A stretch of 64,000 nt of DNA from Microbacterium sp. SL75. GTDB lineage: Bacteria > Actinomycetota > Actinomycetes > Actinomycetales > Microbacteriaceae. The position numbers and the translations under genes were made by a program. This document shows positions 7,781-14,048 of the stretch, one piece after another. The DNA is taken from the NCBI RefSeq assembly GCF_026625865.1, contig NZ_CP113067.1:2232001-2296000 (forward strand), read 5' to 3'. The notes beneath the pieces were generated by a model that worked only from the letters and a program-made list of their open reading frames with translations, ran no database searches and had not been told where the DNA came from. Position 1 is the stretch's first letter, and the number at the start of each line of letters is the position of its first letter.

Positions 7781-8605
7781 GTGCCCGAGGGCGACAGCGT
7801 CTATCGGCTCCGGCAACGACTCGAGGCCGCGACCCTCGGTGCGCGCGTGCACGACGGGGAGCTGCGGTCGGGCAACGCCGCCGGGCGCTCGCTCGGGGGT
7901 CTTCGCATCGAGGGATACGACACCTTCGGCAAGCACCTGCTCACCCGTTTCGACAACGGGTCCACCCTGCACACCCACCTGCGCATGCAGGGGAGCTGGA
8001 CCATCACGCGGGCAGGGCGTTCCCTGCCGTCCGCGGTGCGCGAGACGGCGCGGGTGCGCCTGCGACTCGACGACGGGCGAGAGGTGTGGGGTCTCGATCT
8101 CCCCGTCGTGGAGCTCGTCCCCACCGCGAGCGAGAGCGATGTGATCGGATACCTCGGTCCCGACCCGCTGCGGGACGACTGGGATGCCGCCGAGGCGGTG
8201 CGCCGACTCTCGTCACGCCCCGACCGGCCCTTCGTCGCGGCGCTTCTGGATCAGACCGCCGTCGCGGGTCTCGGCAACCTCTGGGTCAACGAGCTCGCCT
8301 TCCTCCGCGGCATCCACCCCTTCGCCCCCATCGGGATGACCGACCTCGACGCGCTCACGGCGCTCGCCGCACGGTGCCTGCGGATCTCGGCGACCGTGCC
8401 CGGCATGTATCAGGTCACGACCGGTGACCGCCGGAAGGGGGCGTCGCATTGGGTGGCGGGGCGCGCGGGGCGGCCCTGCCTGCGTTGCGGAACCCGCGTG
8501 CGGGTGCGCGACGAGGTGCAGAACGACCCCGAGCAACGGCGGACGTGGTGGTGCCCGCGCTGCCAGCCGATGCCCGGCGCCACCGATGTCGGAACCCCCG
8601 AGTAG
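7781..8605 (+). CDS. Fpg/Nei-family DNA glycosylase
   Basis: 274 residues starting at GTG 7781, two bases after the upstream stop. The N-terminus VPEGDSVYRL gives the catalytic Pro2 and Glu3 after processing. GKHLLTRF supplies the conserved lysine, AGLGNLWVNE the helix-two-turn-helix, and the C-terminus a zinc finger, CLRCG...WWCPRC. It removes oxidised bases and cuts abasic sites in the cytoplasm. The divergent sequence suits the actinobacterial Nei2 group more than Fpg. The next gene is also a repair-type enzyme. Confidence 0.9.
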   Translation: MPEGDSVYRLRQRLEAATLGARVHDGELRSGNAAGRSLGGLRIEGYDTFGKHLLTRFDNGSTLHTHLRMQGSWTITRAGRSLPSAVRETARVRLRLDDGREVWGLDLPVVELVPTASESDVIGYLGPDPLRDDWDAAEAVRRLSSRPDRPFVAALLDQTAVAGLGNLWVNELAFLRGIHPFAPIGMTDLDALTALAARCLRISATVPGMYQVTTGDRRKGASHWVAGRAGRPCLRCGTRVRVRDEVQNDPEQRRTWWCPRCQPMPGATDVGTPE

Positions 8606-8614
8606 ACAAGGACC

Positions 8615-9685
8615 ATGGCTGTCGAGCGCAAGGATCTGCTGCGCGTCACCCGCATCTACGCGGAGGACGCCGCTCTCGAGCTCGAGCGCGGCCGGGAAAT
8701 CGTCGCGCGCTGGCCCGAGGCCGACATCGTGCCCATCGCCTCGCACTGGCAGATCCCCGAGGTGCACGGCGACGAGACCAACGTCGCGCGCTGGGTGCGC
8801 ATCAAGACCGAGGCTCTGGTGCTGGGGGTGAAGAAGAGCGTGACGACGCGGGTGAACGGGCGATCCGCCGACTTCATCGCCCCGTCGCTCTCGAACGGCT
8901 GCGCGATGGCGTGCAGTTACTGCTACGTGCCGAGGCGCAAGGGGTACAGCAACCCCATCACGGTCTTCGCGAACGTCGACCAGATCAGCCGGCATCTCGC
9001 GCGGCATGTGGCGGCGCGCGGGCCGAAGGCCGAGCCGAATCAATGCGATCCCGATTCCTGGGTCTACGACATCGGCGAGAACGGCGACTGCTCCGTCGAC
9101 GCGATGATCAGCGACAACGTACGCGACGTCTGTGAGCTCTTCCGCATGACGCCCACCGCGAAGGCGTCTTTCGCGACGAAGTTCGTCAACCGCGACATGC
9201 TGGATTGGGACCCGGCGGGGCGGACGCGCATCCGCTTCTCGCTCATGCCCGCGGCCACCGCGAAGGTCACCGACCTGCGCACCTCGCCCATGGCCGCACG
9301 GATCGCGGCCATCAACGATTTCGTCGACGCCGGGTACGAGGTGCACGTCAACTTCTCACCCGTCATCCTCACCCCGACGTGGCTGGCCGACTGGGCGGAG
9401 CTGTTCGACCAGCTCGACGCCGCCCTCCATGCCCGGGCGAAGGCACAACTCGCATGCGAGGTGATCTTCCTCACTCACAACGAAGGGCTCCACGAGGTCA
9501 ACCTCGGGTGGCATCCGAAGGGGGAAGAACTCTTGTGGACTCCCGCCGTCCAAGAAGAGAAGACGTCGCAGAACAGGGCCGTGAACGTGCGCTACCGCCA
9601 TCCGCTCAAGGCGCAAGCGGTGGCCGCTCTGGGCGACCTCATCGCGCTCAAGCTCCCGTATTGCCGGGTGCGGTACGCGTTCTGA
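8615..9685 (+). CDS. Spore photoproduct lyase-like radical SAM protein
   Basis: 356 residues with the radical-SAM cluster motif CAMACSYCYV near residues 96-104. Other conserved stretches, such as SWVYDIGENGDCSVDA and RFSLMP, resemble the spore-photoproduct-lyase-like family of non-sporulating bacteria. True SplB repairs the thymine spore photoproduct; in a non-spore-former the substrate is unknown. Position 9 nt after a DNA glycosylase gene supports a DNA-lesion role, which is inference. ATG follows TAGACAAGGACC, with a GGA-type ribosome site. Confidence 0.82.
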   Translation: MAVERKDLLRVTRIYAEDAALELERGREIVARWPEADIVPIASHWQIPEVHGDETNVARWVRIKTEALVLGVKKSVTTRVNGRSADFIAPSLSNGCAMACSYCYVPRRKGYSNPITVFANVDQISRHLARHVAARGPKAEPNQCDPDSWVYDIGENGDCSVDAMISDNVRDVCELFRMTPTAKASFATKFVNRDMLDWDPAGRTRIRFSLMPAATAKVTDLRTSPMAARIAAINDFVDAGYEVHVNFSPVILTPTWLADWAELFDQLDAALHARAKAQLACEVIFLTHNEGLHEVNLGWHPKGEELLWTPAVQEEKTSQNRAVNVRYRHPLKAQAVAALGDLIALKLPYCRVRYAF

Positions 9686-9688
9686 CGA

Positions 9689-9838
9689 TCAGTCGATGCG
9701 GCCGGTGGGCGACCCCTCGGTGGTGGCCGCCTCGTCGGCATCCTGCTGGGCTGCGGCGCCCTCTTCGGGAGACTCGCTTCCCGCCCCGGAGGAGTCGTGG
9801 TCGGGAGCGTCGTTCGCGCGTCCGTCGTGATGCGTCAT
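9689..9838 (-). CDS. Acidic microprotein, hypothetical
   Basis: 49 residues, starting MTHHDGRANDAPDHDSSGAG and ending PTGRID. It is rich in Asp, Glu, Ala and Ser, with no hydrophobic core. GAAGAGG lies about 6 nt before the ATG at 9838; an earlier in-frame ATG at 9844 sits too close to it. Composition resembles the small acidic protein at 15804. It is convergent with the radical-SAM gene. Existence is likely from the ribosome site and codon use; function is unknown. Confidence 0.5.
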   Translation of the reverse strand: MTHHDGRANDAPDHDSSGAGSESPEEGAAAQQDADEAATTEGSPTGRID

Positions 9839-9911
9839 GGTCATCCTCTTCGTCGTCGGTGTGGAGCGACGGTGTCACGGACCACCGTCCGTGTCCAGGG
9901 GGTGGACGCTC

Positions 9912-10013
9912 TCACAGGGGACGAACGCCGAAGCGCTCGGTGAAGTCCGCGCTCGCGGCATCCTCGAAATCGTCTGCTTCGTCGCGAAGCTCGATGTCGC
10001 CCACGACGATCAC
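9912..10013 (-). CDS. 33-residue coupled ORF, hypothetical
   Basis: A GTG at 10013 overlaps the stop of the upstream minus-strand gene (GTGA), the arrangement used for translational coupling throughout this window. It encodes a short acidic peptide starting MIVVGDIELRDEADDFEDAA and ending FGVRPL. It would be the last gene of the DUF7882 operon. It could be chance, but codon third positions are GC-rich as in real genes. Confidence 0.4.
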   Translation of the reverse strand: MIVVGDIELRDEADDFEDAASADFTERFGVRPL

Positions 10014-10351
10014 AGGTACGGCGCCAAGGCGCCGGCCGTCAACGCGAGGGCGAGGGTCGTACCGCCCACGCCGGTAGCGGTGAGCACAGTCGCGCGCTCG
10101 AACCGGCGACGGCGCGAGACGTTCGCCGGGTGAGTGGTGGAACGCAGCGACGCCTTGGCCGTGTCGAGGGTGTCGTAACGGCCGACCGGTACGCCGTGCG
10201 CATCGCGGGAGACGAACCCACCGGCGACCTGGTCGACGCAGCCGAAATACTCGCCGCCGCGGTGAACGACCCAGAAACCGGTGTCGACCTTCGCCCACAG
10301 GACGCGGGCCGCCGTCAGGGGAGCAGGGGACGTGGACGTCGGGGTCGTCAT
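10010..10351 (-). CDS. Hypothetical protein with C-terminal membrane helix
   Basis: 113 residues from ATG 10351, one base after the DUF7882 stop (TGACATG), so the two are coupled. The middle part (WAKVDTGFWVVHRGGEYFG ... GRYDTLDTAKASL) looks like a compact strand-rich domain. It is followed by an Arg-rich stretch (SRRRRFERA) and a hydrophobic C-terminus (about residues 87-113), which suggests tail-anchoring with the domain inside. I do not recognise the family. Confidence 0.65.
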   Translation of the reverse strand: MTTPTSTSPAPLTAARVLWAKVDTGFWVVHRGGEYFGCVDQVAGGFVSRDAHGVPVGRYDTLDTAKASLRSTTHPANVSRRRRFERATVLTATGVGGTTLALALTAGALAPYL

Positions 10352-10352
10352 G

Positions 10353-10730
10353 TCAGGCCACCGCGGAAAGGGTACGGCGGGCGGGGGCGCTGGCGCGGAC
10401 CGTCTGCGGACGCTGTGCACTGTCGCTCGCGGGAATCTCGACCTCGAGGTCGACGACGAGACCGGCCGAGGAGTTGGCCATGTCGGCCATGTTCTTCAGC
10501 GCGGTGGAATTGAGGCTCTCGGGCTCAGCGGAGTCGAAGACGAAGCGCAGGGGGATGGCGGGCTGCAGCCACAGGGTGGAGCGGCCGGGGGCGCCGTCTA
10601 CGTGCGTCCAGCTGAGCGTGAAGCTTTCGCTGCGTCGAAGCTTGGTGGTCGTGACGACCTTGATGTGGGAGAGCAGGCGATCCGGGATCTGGATCGAGTC
10701 GGTCGAGGTGCCGTAGAACAGGTGGCCCAT
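10353..10730 (-). CDS. DUF7882 family protein
   Basis: 125 residues beginning MGHLFYGTSTDSIQIPDRLL, followed by KLRRSESFTLSW, STLWLQPAIPLRFVF and ANSSAGL. This is the pattern of a small Microbacteriaceae family often mis-annotated as ATP-dependent DNA ligase; no ligase motif is present. The C-terminal 25 residues are variable. Shine-Dalgarno GGAG lies 6 nt before ATG. It is divergent from the MarR gene, with promoters and an operator-like repeat shared in the 115-nt spacer, so MarR probably controls it. Confidence 0.75.
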   Translation of the reverse strand: MGHLFYGTSTDSIQIPDRLLSHIKVVTTTKLRRSESFTLSWTHVDGAPGRSTLWLQPAIPLRFVFDSAEPESLNSTALKNMADMANSSAGLVVDLEVEIPASDSAQRPQTVRASAPARRTLSAVA

Positions 10731-10766
10731 GGGGTACTCCCTTCGAAAGCGATTAACTGCACTTAG

Positions 10767-10818
10767 AACATACTCGGCTAGTAACTAGTTTGTCTAACTA
10801 TTATTTCCGAGGTATAGT
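10767..10818. promoter_or_regulatory. Divergent promoters with MarR-type operator
   Basis: This is an AT-rich island between the DUF7882 and MarR genes. For the plus strand, TTGTCT (10790-10795) and TATAGT (10813-10818) are 17 nt apart. For the minus strand, TAGACA (about 10791-10796) and TATGTT (10767-10772) are 18 nt apart. The two -35 boxes overlap, and both lie inside the inverted repeat TAGTT-tgtct-AACTA (10786-10800). A regulator bound there would block both promoters. ACTAGT at 10785-10790 is also self-complementary. Confidence 0.75.
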
Positions 10819-10845
10819 CGCGGGAAGAGCGGGGAGGAGTGTTTC

Positions 10846-11400
10846 ATGACGGACATCGAAACCACGTCCCTTCGTCCCGCGCCCGCGGACGCAGCCGAAG
10901 AGGTCACGTACTGGTACGGCGACGAGCCGTCCGATCGGCGCCACCGTAGTAAGGCCGTTCTCGAAGCCCTCCGCATCTATCGCGCGGCCGAGGTCGCGAT
11001 GCGCCGTCGTACGCGCGACTCGATGTCGATGGGCGAGAACGAACTCCTCGTCCTGCGATATCTGCTGCGCGACGTCAACCGTCAGGTGCGACCCGGGGAG
11101 CTCACCCGCTATCTCGGTCTTTCGACCGCCTCCACCACGGCGATCCTCGACCGGCTCGAACGCTCGGGGCACGTTACCCGGGCGGCGAATCCCGACGACC
11201 GGCGCAGCATCTTCATCCAGGCCACCCCCCGCGCGCACGCCGAGGTGCGGCAGACGCTCGGCAACATGCACGATCGCATGCTCGCAGCCGTCATCGACAT
11301 GACGCCCGACGAGTCTGCCGCGGTGGTCGCGTTCCTCCGACGCATGAGTGACGCGGTGGACGGCGTCGCGGTAGAGCACCCGGCGGTCGATTCCCCGTGA
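10846..11400 (+). CDS. MarR-family transcriptional regulator
   Basis: 184 residues. After a 45-residue leader come the dimerisation helix and a winged helix-turn-helix: ENELLVLRYLL, PGELTRYLGLSTASTTAILD (recognition helix) and the wing with NPDDRRSIFI (near residues 114-123). The C-terminal helices complete the dimer interface. Shine-Dalgarno GGGAGGAG lies upstream. The operator-like repeat over its own promoter implies autoregulation and control of the divergent DUF7882 operon. The ligand is unknown. The stop overlaps the next small ORF by GTGA. Confidence 0.88.
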   Translation: MTDIETTSLRPAPADAAEEVTYWYGDEPSDRRHRSKAVLEALRIYRAAEVAMRRRTRDSMSMGENELLVLRYLLRDVNRQVRPGELTRYLGLSTASTTAILDRLERSGHVTRAANPDDRRSIFIQATPRAHAEVRQTLGNMHDRMLAAVIDMTPDESAAVVAFLRRMSDAVDGVAVEHPAVDSP

Positions 11401-11576
11401 TCTACGTGCTCGTCGGCGGCCCGCGCGACGGACAGCACGTAGACGACCTTCCTCGCGGCTATCGCCTGTCCCTCAGCGATCCCCAACCCGAACCCTTCGG
11501 AGATTTCGACACCGTCTGCGCGGTGTGGTTCGAGTTGGACGAGACCATGTTCCGCTCGCCCCAGCGTCGCGGCTGA
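11397..11576 (+). CDS. 59-residue protein coupled to marR, hypothetical
   Basis: GTG 11397 overlaps the marR stop (GTGA). The product starts MIYVLVGGPRDGQHVDDLPR and continues with GYRLSLSDPQ and VCAVWFELDE. It is compact and probably folded as a small beta protein, with no membrane segment. Coupling with marR suggests a co-regulated accessory. I do not recognise the family. Confidence 0.6.
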   Translation: MIYVLVGGPRDGQHVDDLPRGYRLSLSDPQPEPFGDFDTVCAVWFELDETMFRSPQRRG

Positions 11577-11646
11577 GGGTCTATCTCACGCTCGCTCGAC
11601 GAGCAAGCCACCCTGCGTCGGTCCTCACGACCCGCACAGTAGGCGT

Positions 11647-12000
11647 ATGCGATGCGTGACCTATGCCGGCGAGACCGTGATCACCACTGACGACGTCGCC
11701 GCGTCGTTGATCGAGTTGACCGCGGCGGTGGCGAAGGAGGGGCAGTCCGAGGCCGTGAGCATCCCCATCGTCACGGAGGACAAGAAGGTCGCTCAGGCGG
11801 AGCTCGTGATCGGGGTCGGAAACGATGTGCTCTCCGCCCCGCTGGACTGGCATGAAGAAGAGCCGGACTTCTCGCACGCGGCCGCCGAGCTCGAGAAGCA
11901 CCGGCTCTTCCCGCGTCCGCACCTTCGAGCTGTCGAGCCTGTTTCCGACTCCGATGACGAGCTTCTCGATTACGACTTCGATCGGCCGACCGAGGCTTGA
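11647..12000 (+). CDS. Hypothetical protein conserved in Microbacteriaceae
   Basis: 117 residues starting MRCVTYAGETVITTDDVAAS. Predicted alpha/beta with SIPIVTEDKKVAQAELVIGVG and SAPLDWHEEEPDF; the C-terminus is acidic and ends YDFDRPTEA. There are no signal peptide, membrane helix or catalytic motif. CACAGT lies exactly 6 nt before ATG, so it may be leaderless. I recall similar small proteins in related genomes, but none with a function. Confidence 0.65.
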   Translation: MRCVTYAGETVITTDDVAASLIELTAAVAKEGQSEAVSIPIVTEDKKVAQAELVIGVGNDVLSAPLDWHEEEPDFSHAAAELEKHRLFPRPHLRAVEPVSDSDDELLDYDFDRPTEA

Positions 12001-12047
12001 GTCGACGGGGTGAGGTTCGCCCCCTCCGCCCACGACCGCCGGGAGCC

Positions 12048-12077
12048 TTGTCATCGGCTCTCGGCATCCGCTATGGT
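12048..12077 (+). promoter_or_regulatory. Promoter of the rtcB leader transcript
   Basis: TTGTCA (12048-12053) and TATGGT (12072-12077) are 18 nt apart, among the best sigma-70-type matches in the window. Transcription would start near 12084, so the RNA would begin almost directly with the perfect hairpin CCGTGCC-actc-GGCACGG (12085-12102). Confidence 0.65.
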
Positions 12078-12124
12078 CTCAAATCCGTGCCACTCGGCAC
12101 GGTGAGCCGAGGAAAGACGAGACC

Positions 12125-12214
12125 ATGACCGCGATGCGCGATCTCCGTCCGGAGCAGCAGGGCAATTACCTGCCGTTCCTGCTCTCGTCGTACCCTCCGG
12201 CGCCGGTCGTCTAG
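12125..12214 (+). CDS. Putative 29-residue leader peptide upstream of rtcB
   Basis: The ORF runs ATG 12125 to TAG 12214 with GAGGAAAG about 9 nt upstream. It starts MTAMRDLRPEQQGNYL and ends FLLSSYPPAPVV. The proline pair near the end is the kind of sequence that slows ribosomes. The stop is followed within 16 nt by an intrinsic terminator and then a structured region before rtcB. This fits a ribosome-sensing leader controlling rtcB; a separate micropeptide gene is the alternative. No known leader peptide family is recognised. Confidence 0.55.
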   Translation: MTAMRDLRPEQQGNYLPFLLSSYPPAPVV

Positions 12215-12229
12215 ACATCTGTCTCGTTT

Positions 12230-12263
12230 CGCCCCGCCCCGTCAGGTCGGGGCGTTTCTCTTT
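12230..12263 (+). terminator. Intrinsic terminator or attenuator before rtcB
   Basis: CGCCCCG (12230-12236) pairs with CGGGGCG (12248-12254), followed by TTTCTCTTT (12255-12263). It lies between the 29-codon ORF and rtcB with no obvious promoter after it. It should therefore either end most transcripts or act as a regulated attenuator. Confidence 0.7.
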
Positions 12264-12267
12264 CCAC

Positions 12268-12325
12268 CGTGTGGGGGAGTGCCTCGTCCGCAGGCTCGAC
12301 TCCCCGCGCTTCGGCGCACCACACG
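12268..12325 (+). promoter_or_regulatory. Potential three-way-junction RNA in the rtcB 5' leader
   Basis: P1 is CGTGTGG (12268-12274) with CCACACG (12319-12325). P2 is GGGAGT (12275-12280) with ACTCCC (12299-12304), extended by GCCT/AGGC (12281-12284 with 12292-12295) around a 7-nt loop, with a 3-nt bulge TCG. P3 is GCGC-TTCG-GCGC (12306-12317), a classic UUCG tetraloop closed by C-G. Single bases C12305 and A12318 join the helices. The Shine-Dalgarno AAGGAAGG starts at 12326, immediately after P1. It looks like a translation-controlling RNA element of unknown class. Confidence 0.55.
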
Positions 12326-12337
12326 AAGGAAGGATCC

Positions 12338-13507
12338 ATGCACAAGCTCACCGAACGGCTGGTGTCGTGGGCGAGCCTGATCGATGACAAGACCATCGAG
12401 CAGGCCCGTACCTCGTCCCGGATGCCGTTCATCCACCCCCATCTGGCTCTCATGCCGGACGCCCACCTGGGTCTGGGCGCGACGGTCGGGTCGGTCATCC
12501 CGACGCTCGGCGCCATCATGCCCGCGGCCGTCGGCGTCGACATCGGCTGCGGCATGATCGCCGTCAAGACGCAGTTCCACGCCTCCGCCCTCGACGGCTT
12601 GGACCTCGCGGAGCTGCGGCAGCAGATCGAGCGTGCCATCCCGCTCTCGGCCGGTCGTGACAACCGCAAGATCGTCGCGACCGCCGAGCCGCGGGTGGCC
12701 GAGCTCGAAGAGCTCGCCGACGAGGCCGGGTTCGACCCCGCGTCGTACGCCGGTCACTGGCGGCACCAGCTCGGGTCGCTGGGCAGCGGCAACCACTTCA
12801 TCGAGATCTCGCTCGACGAGAACGACGACCTGTGGATGTTCCTGCACTCCGGCTCGCGCGGCGTCGGCAACCGCATCGCGCAGCACCACATCAAGGTGGC
12901 GCAGCGGCTCGCGAAGCAGTGGTGGATCGAGCTTCCGCACCCCGACCTGGCCTACCTCGTCGAGGGCACGCCGGAGTTCACCCGGTACGTCAGCGAGCTC
13001 CGGTGGGCGCAGCATTTCGCCCTGCTCAACCGCGAAGAGATGATGGACCGCGTCGCGAACCAGCTCGGGCGATTCCTCGACGCCCCCGTCGAAGAGCGCG
13101 AGCGGATCAACTGCCATCACAACTTCACCCAGTCCGAAAGGCACTTCGGCAAGCAGGTGTGGGTGTCGCGCAAGGGCGCGATCATGGCCGACGCCGGTCG
13201 TCCGGGCCTGATCCCGGGGTCGATGGGCACGGCCTCGTACGTCGTCGAGGGTCGGGGCAACCCCGTCGCGCTGAACTCGTCGCCGCACGGCGCGGGTCGT
13301 GAATACTCGCGATCGGTCGCCCGCAAGACCTTCACGCGCGAACAGCTGCGCGAAGCGATGGTGGGGATCGAGTACCGAGACACCGACGCGTTCATCGATG
13401 AGATCCCGCAGGCCTACAAGTCGATCGACCGGGTCATGGCCGATGCCGCCGACCTCGTCACGGTGCGGCACACGCTGCGCCAGATCGTCAATGTGAAGGG
13501 CGACTGA
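12338..13507 (+). CDS. rtcB: RNA-splicing ligase RtcB
   Basis: 389 residues. This GTP- and Mn-dependent ligase joins RNA 2',3'-cyclic phosphate or 3'-phosphate ends to 5'-OH ends. Visible motifs: GVDIGCGM (metal-binding Asp and Cys), GSGNHFIE, HSGSRGVG, INCHHN, SMGTASYVV, and SPHGAGR (near 316), whose histidine carries the GMP. ATG 12338, preceded by GAAGGAAGGATCC, gives the standard short bacterial RtcB length; the open frame continues upstream into the leader but without homology. No rtcA, rtcR or archease gene is adjacent. It probably repairs tRNA or rRNA after ribotoxin cleavage. Confidence 0.95.
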   Translation: MHKLTERLVSWASLIDDKTIEQARTSSRMPFIHPHLALMPDAHLGLGATVGSVIPTLGAIMPAAVGVDIGCGMIAVKTQFHASALDGLDLAELRQQIERAIPLSAGRDNRKIVATAEPRVAELEELADEAGFDPASYAGHWRHQLGSLGSGNHFIEISLDENDDLWMFLHSGSRGVGNRIAQHHIKVAQRLAKQWWIELPHPDLAYLVEGTPEFTRYVSELRWAQHFALLNREEMMDRVANQLGRFLDAPVEERERINCHHNFTQSERHFGKQVWVSRKGAIMADAGRPGLIPGSMGTASYVVEGRGNPVALNSSPHGAGREYSRSVARKTFTREQLREAMVGIEYRDTDAFIDEIPQAYKSIDRVMADAADLVTVRHTLRQIVNVKGD

Positions 13508-13509
13508 GA

Positions 13510-13547
13510 CGGATGCCATGGCTGCCACGCCGCAGCCATGGCATCCG
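13510..13547. terminator. Terminator after rtcB
   Basis: A perfect 16-bp stem, CGGATGCCATGGCTGC pairing with 13532-13547, and a 6-nt loop, beginning 3 nt after the rtcB stop codon. It has no U-tract, as is common in actinobacteria. Confidence 0.75.
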
Positions 13548-13665
13548 CCGTTCGGCCGGGGTGGAATACATCGCTCGGGGGATGTGCGGACGGACGTCGT
13601 TTCGCGACGATGGAAAGGAGCTCGCGAAGCCGCGCGGGCGGACACTTCCCCCGGAGTGAAGATTC

Positions 13666-13974
13666 ATGACCCCTGATCGTGCCCAGACCATCGACCATCA
13701 TCCCGACCTCTCCGACCGGAGTGAACGCCAAAGCACGTGCATCCGCCTCGCTCAGGCCCGCCTGGCGGCTTTCGTGGAGAGCACGGCAGACGACGTCGAC
13801 GAGACCTCGGACGCGGCCGTGACCGCGCTTCGCTCCGCGGTGTCGTCGGGTGCCGACCTCGACCGCATCTCTGCCGAGCTCGAGGTGAGCACCGGTGCGA
13901 TTCAAGCGATCGTCGACGGCTCGGTGCCGCTGCGCAGTCTGCATCCCGACGACCGGCTCCGGCCCCGCACCTGA
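13666..13974 (+). CDS. Hypothetical protein with possible helix-turn-helix
   Basis: 102 residues starting MTPDRAQTIDHHPDLS. The second half, LDRISAELEVSTGAIQAIVDG (split here: LDRISAELEVS then TGAIQAIVDG), looks like a small helix-turn-helix, and the first half is a long helix with AQARLAAFVEST. There is no membrane segment. CCGGAG lies about 10 nt before ATG. I do not recognise the family; it could be a DNA-binding accessory protein, with low certainty. Confidence 0.5.
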   Translation: MTPDRAQTIDHHPDLSDRSERQSTCIRLAQARLAAFVESTADDVDETSDAAVTALRSAVSSGADLDRISAELEVSTGAIQAIVDGSVPLRSLHPDDRLRPRT

Positions 13975-14048
13975 CGGGCGCAGTTTCGACGCGGTCGATG
14001 TCTCCGCCCGGGGGCCACTCGACTCCTGTGCGGGGTTACGCTCTGGGC

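Noticed and set aside
10353..10730. ATP-dependent DNA ligase
   Set aside because: Relatives are sometimes labelled this way, but the 125-residue protein has no K-x-DG motif or nucleotidyltransferase fold.
12075..12124. GGTCTC/GAGACC pairing around the rtcB 5' hairpin
   Set aside because: The left arm lies in the -10 region (12072-12077), so it would not be in the transcript.
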